Shown: piece after piece, positions 5,577-6,163 of the stretch | Layout of the letters: every line of letters starts with the position of its first letter | Position numbering within the stretch: the stretch's first letter is position 1 | DNA from: Oscillospiraceae bacterium | GTDB lineage: Bacteria > Bacillota > Clostridia > Oscillospirales > CAG-272 | Reading direction: 5' to 3' | Assembly (NCBI GenBank): GCA_009779295.1 | Contig: WREN01000145.1 | Span: 1 to 6,163, forward strand | DNA length: 6,163 bases | Notes under the pieces: generated by a model | Database searches by the model: none | What the model saw: the letters and a program-made list of their open reading frames with translations, nothing else | Told to the model about the DNA's origin: nothing | Translations under genes and position numbers: made by a program

Positions 5577-6163
5577 AATGAACGGAATGTGCAGTTTGTC
5601 GATAAACTTCTTCAAATGTTTGACAATATAGATATTTACATGGATGATTCAAAACAGTGGGATTCATTCTTTGACGGAAACGCATTATTTTGTTACTACG
5701 GTTCGTCTTTACCGAGACTGAGACCGATCGACAGCTTTGACTTCGGCTATCTGCCTACTCCGAAATACGATGAAAAGCAGGAGAAATACAGCAACTATGT
5801 CTGCGGCGGATTGACTGCGGTACCGATCACGGTAACGGATATCGAACGTACCGGAGCAATAATTGAAGCGTTGTATTCAGCTTCGCACAGATATCTCGTC
5901 GACGCGTTTATAGCGTCATATGTGGAACAAAAAATTATGCGCGACGTGGATTCGCAAAGAATGTACCGCTTGATGTTCCAAGAGGGTGTGTACGAATTGA
6001 CCAGCAATGTTGATCCGAGCGGAAAACTTCAGGATTTCAAAATTATAAATGATCTGTTAAAAAAGCGGAGCAATGATTTGGCTTCGTCATGGGCGGCTGT
6101 TGAGATCGCCGTCACCGAATCGTATAATAATTTATACGATGAAATCGTCGCGTCAATACAATA

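Larger units (their letters stand above)
3220..6163 (+). repeat. Tandem duplication of the lipoprotein gene (two diverged copies, about 1.45 kb each)
   Basis: The copies at 3220-4674 and 4693-6163 are homologous from the lipobox to the last residue. Most DNA differences visible to me are at third codon positions. Short blocks remain identical, for example GAGACGTTCACAATAG in both. This pattern indicates an old duplication kept under protein-level selection in both copies until the recent frameshift. The shared blocks could support recombination or gene conversion between the copies. Confidence 0.85.
4693..6163 (+). pseudogene. Frameshifted solute-binding lipoprotein (paralogue 2), broken by a 17-bp tandem duplication
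   Basis: The gene starts at TTG 4693. It has a lipoprotein signal with lipobox LIGC (Cys16) and tracks paralogue 1 closely, by eye roughly 70-75 % identical residues, through KFDIAMY at 5533-5553. There a perfect 17-bp direct duplication shifts the frame. As it stands, translation adds about 26 unrelated residues and stops at 5629-5631, giving 312 residues without most of the C-lobe. The other frame is open from 5553 to the window end and encodes the missing half, including NERNVQF, SFFDGNALFCYYGSS and FGYLPTPKYDEKQ. Removing one unit restores exactly 484 codons, the length of paralogue 1. The final codon (TA plus the next base, outside the window) is where the stop should fall. The EF-hand-like loop is kept (D240 onward). 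With no other lesion visible, this is a recent loss, a switch, or an assembly error. Confidence 0.85.

Noticed and set aside
5553..5631. Programmed ribosomal frameshifting at the 17-bp repeat
   Set aside because: There is no slippery heptamer or obvious downstream stem-loop. The frame change is fully explained by duplicated DNA, which would leave extra residues even if ribosomes shifted.
5251..6007. Minus-strand open frames opposite lipoprotein 2
   Set aside because: They lie antisense to sequence homologous to lipoprotein 1, lack ribosome sites, and show no protein-like composition.

Overview
The window looks like a chromosomal segment of an anaerobic Firmicute, probably an uncultured gut- or rumen-type clostridium. 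The grounds are moderate-to-low G+C, strong Shine-Dalgarno sites (AGGAGG, GAGGTGAT, AAAGGAG), TATAAT promoters with 17-bp spacers, Gram-positive style lipoprotein signals and a solute-binding protein family typical of Clostridia. This placement is an inference from style, not from a marker gene.

Layout. Positions 1-323 (minus) hold the 5' part of an unrecognised gene cut by the window edge. It diverges from a small SAM-methyltransferase-like gene at 390-875 (plus), which most likely starts at a TTG. That gene runs tail-to-tail into an HNH endonuclease gene (829-1995, minus), and the two coding ends overlap by 47 bp. The HNH gene is divergent from a plus-strand operon, and about 100 bp between them carries two well-formed back-to-back promoters. 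The operon contains a uroporphyrinogen-decarboxylase (URO-D)-like gene (2097-3206), a solute-binding lipoprotein gene (3220-4674) and a tandem paralogue of that lipoprotein gene (4693 to the window end).

The most notable observation is in the second lipoprotein gene. It is broken by a perfect 17-bp tandem duplication (5536-5569), with a second 6-bp tandem duplication abutting it. Removing one 17-bp unit restores a 484-codon reading frame that lines up with its neighbour to the last residues. The rest of the gene has no other damage, so the lesion is either very recent, a reversible switch, or an assembly artefact.

The operon suggests uptake of a small, probably sugar-like solute by an ABC importer, coupled to a cytoplasmic URO-D-fold enzyme of the kind often seen near carbohydrate genes. 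No permease or ATPase is visible here, so that link is inferred. I found no CRISPR array, RNA gene, insertion sequence or complete multi-gene defence system. The only gaps between genes are 324-389 and 1996-2096, and both are described in the feature list.
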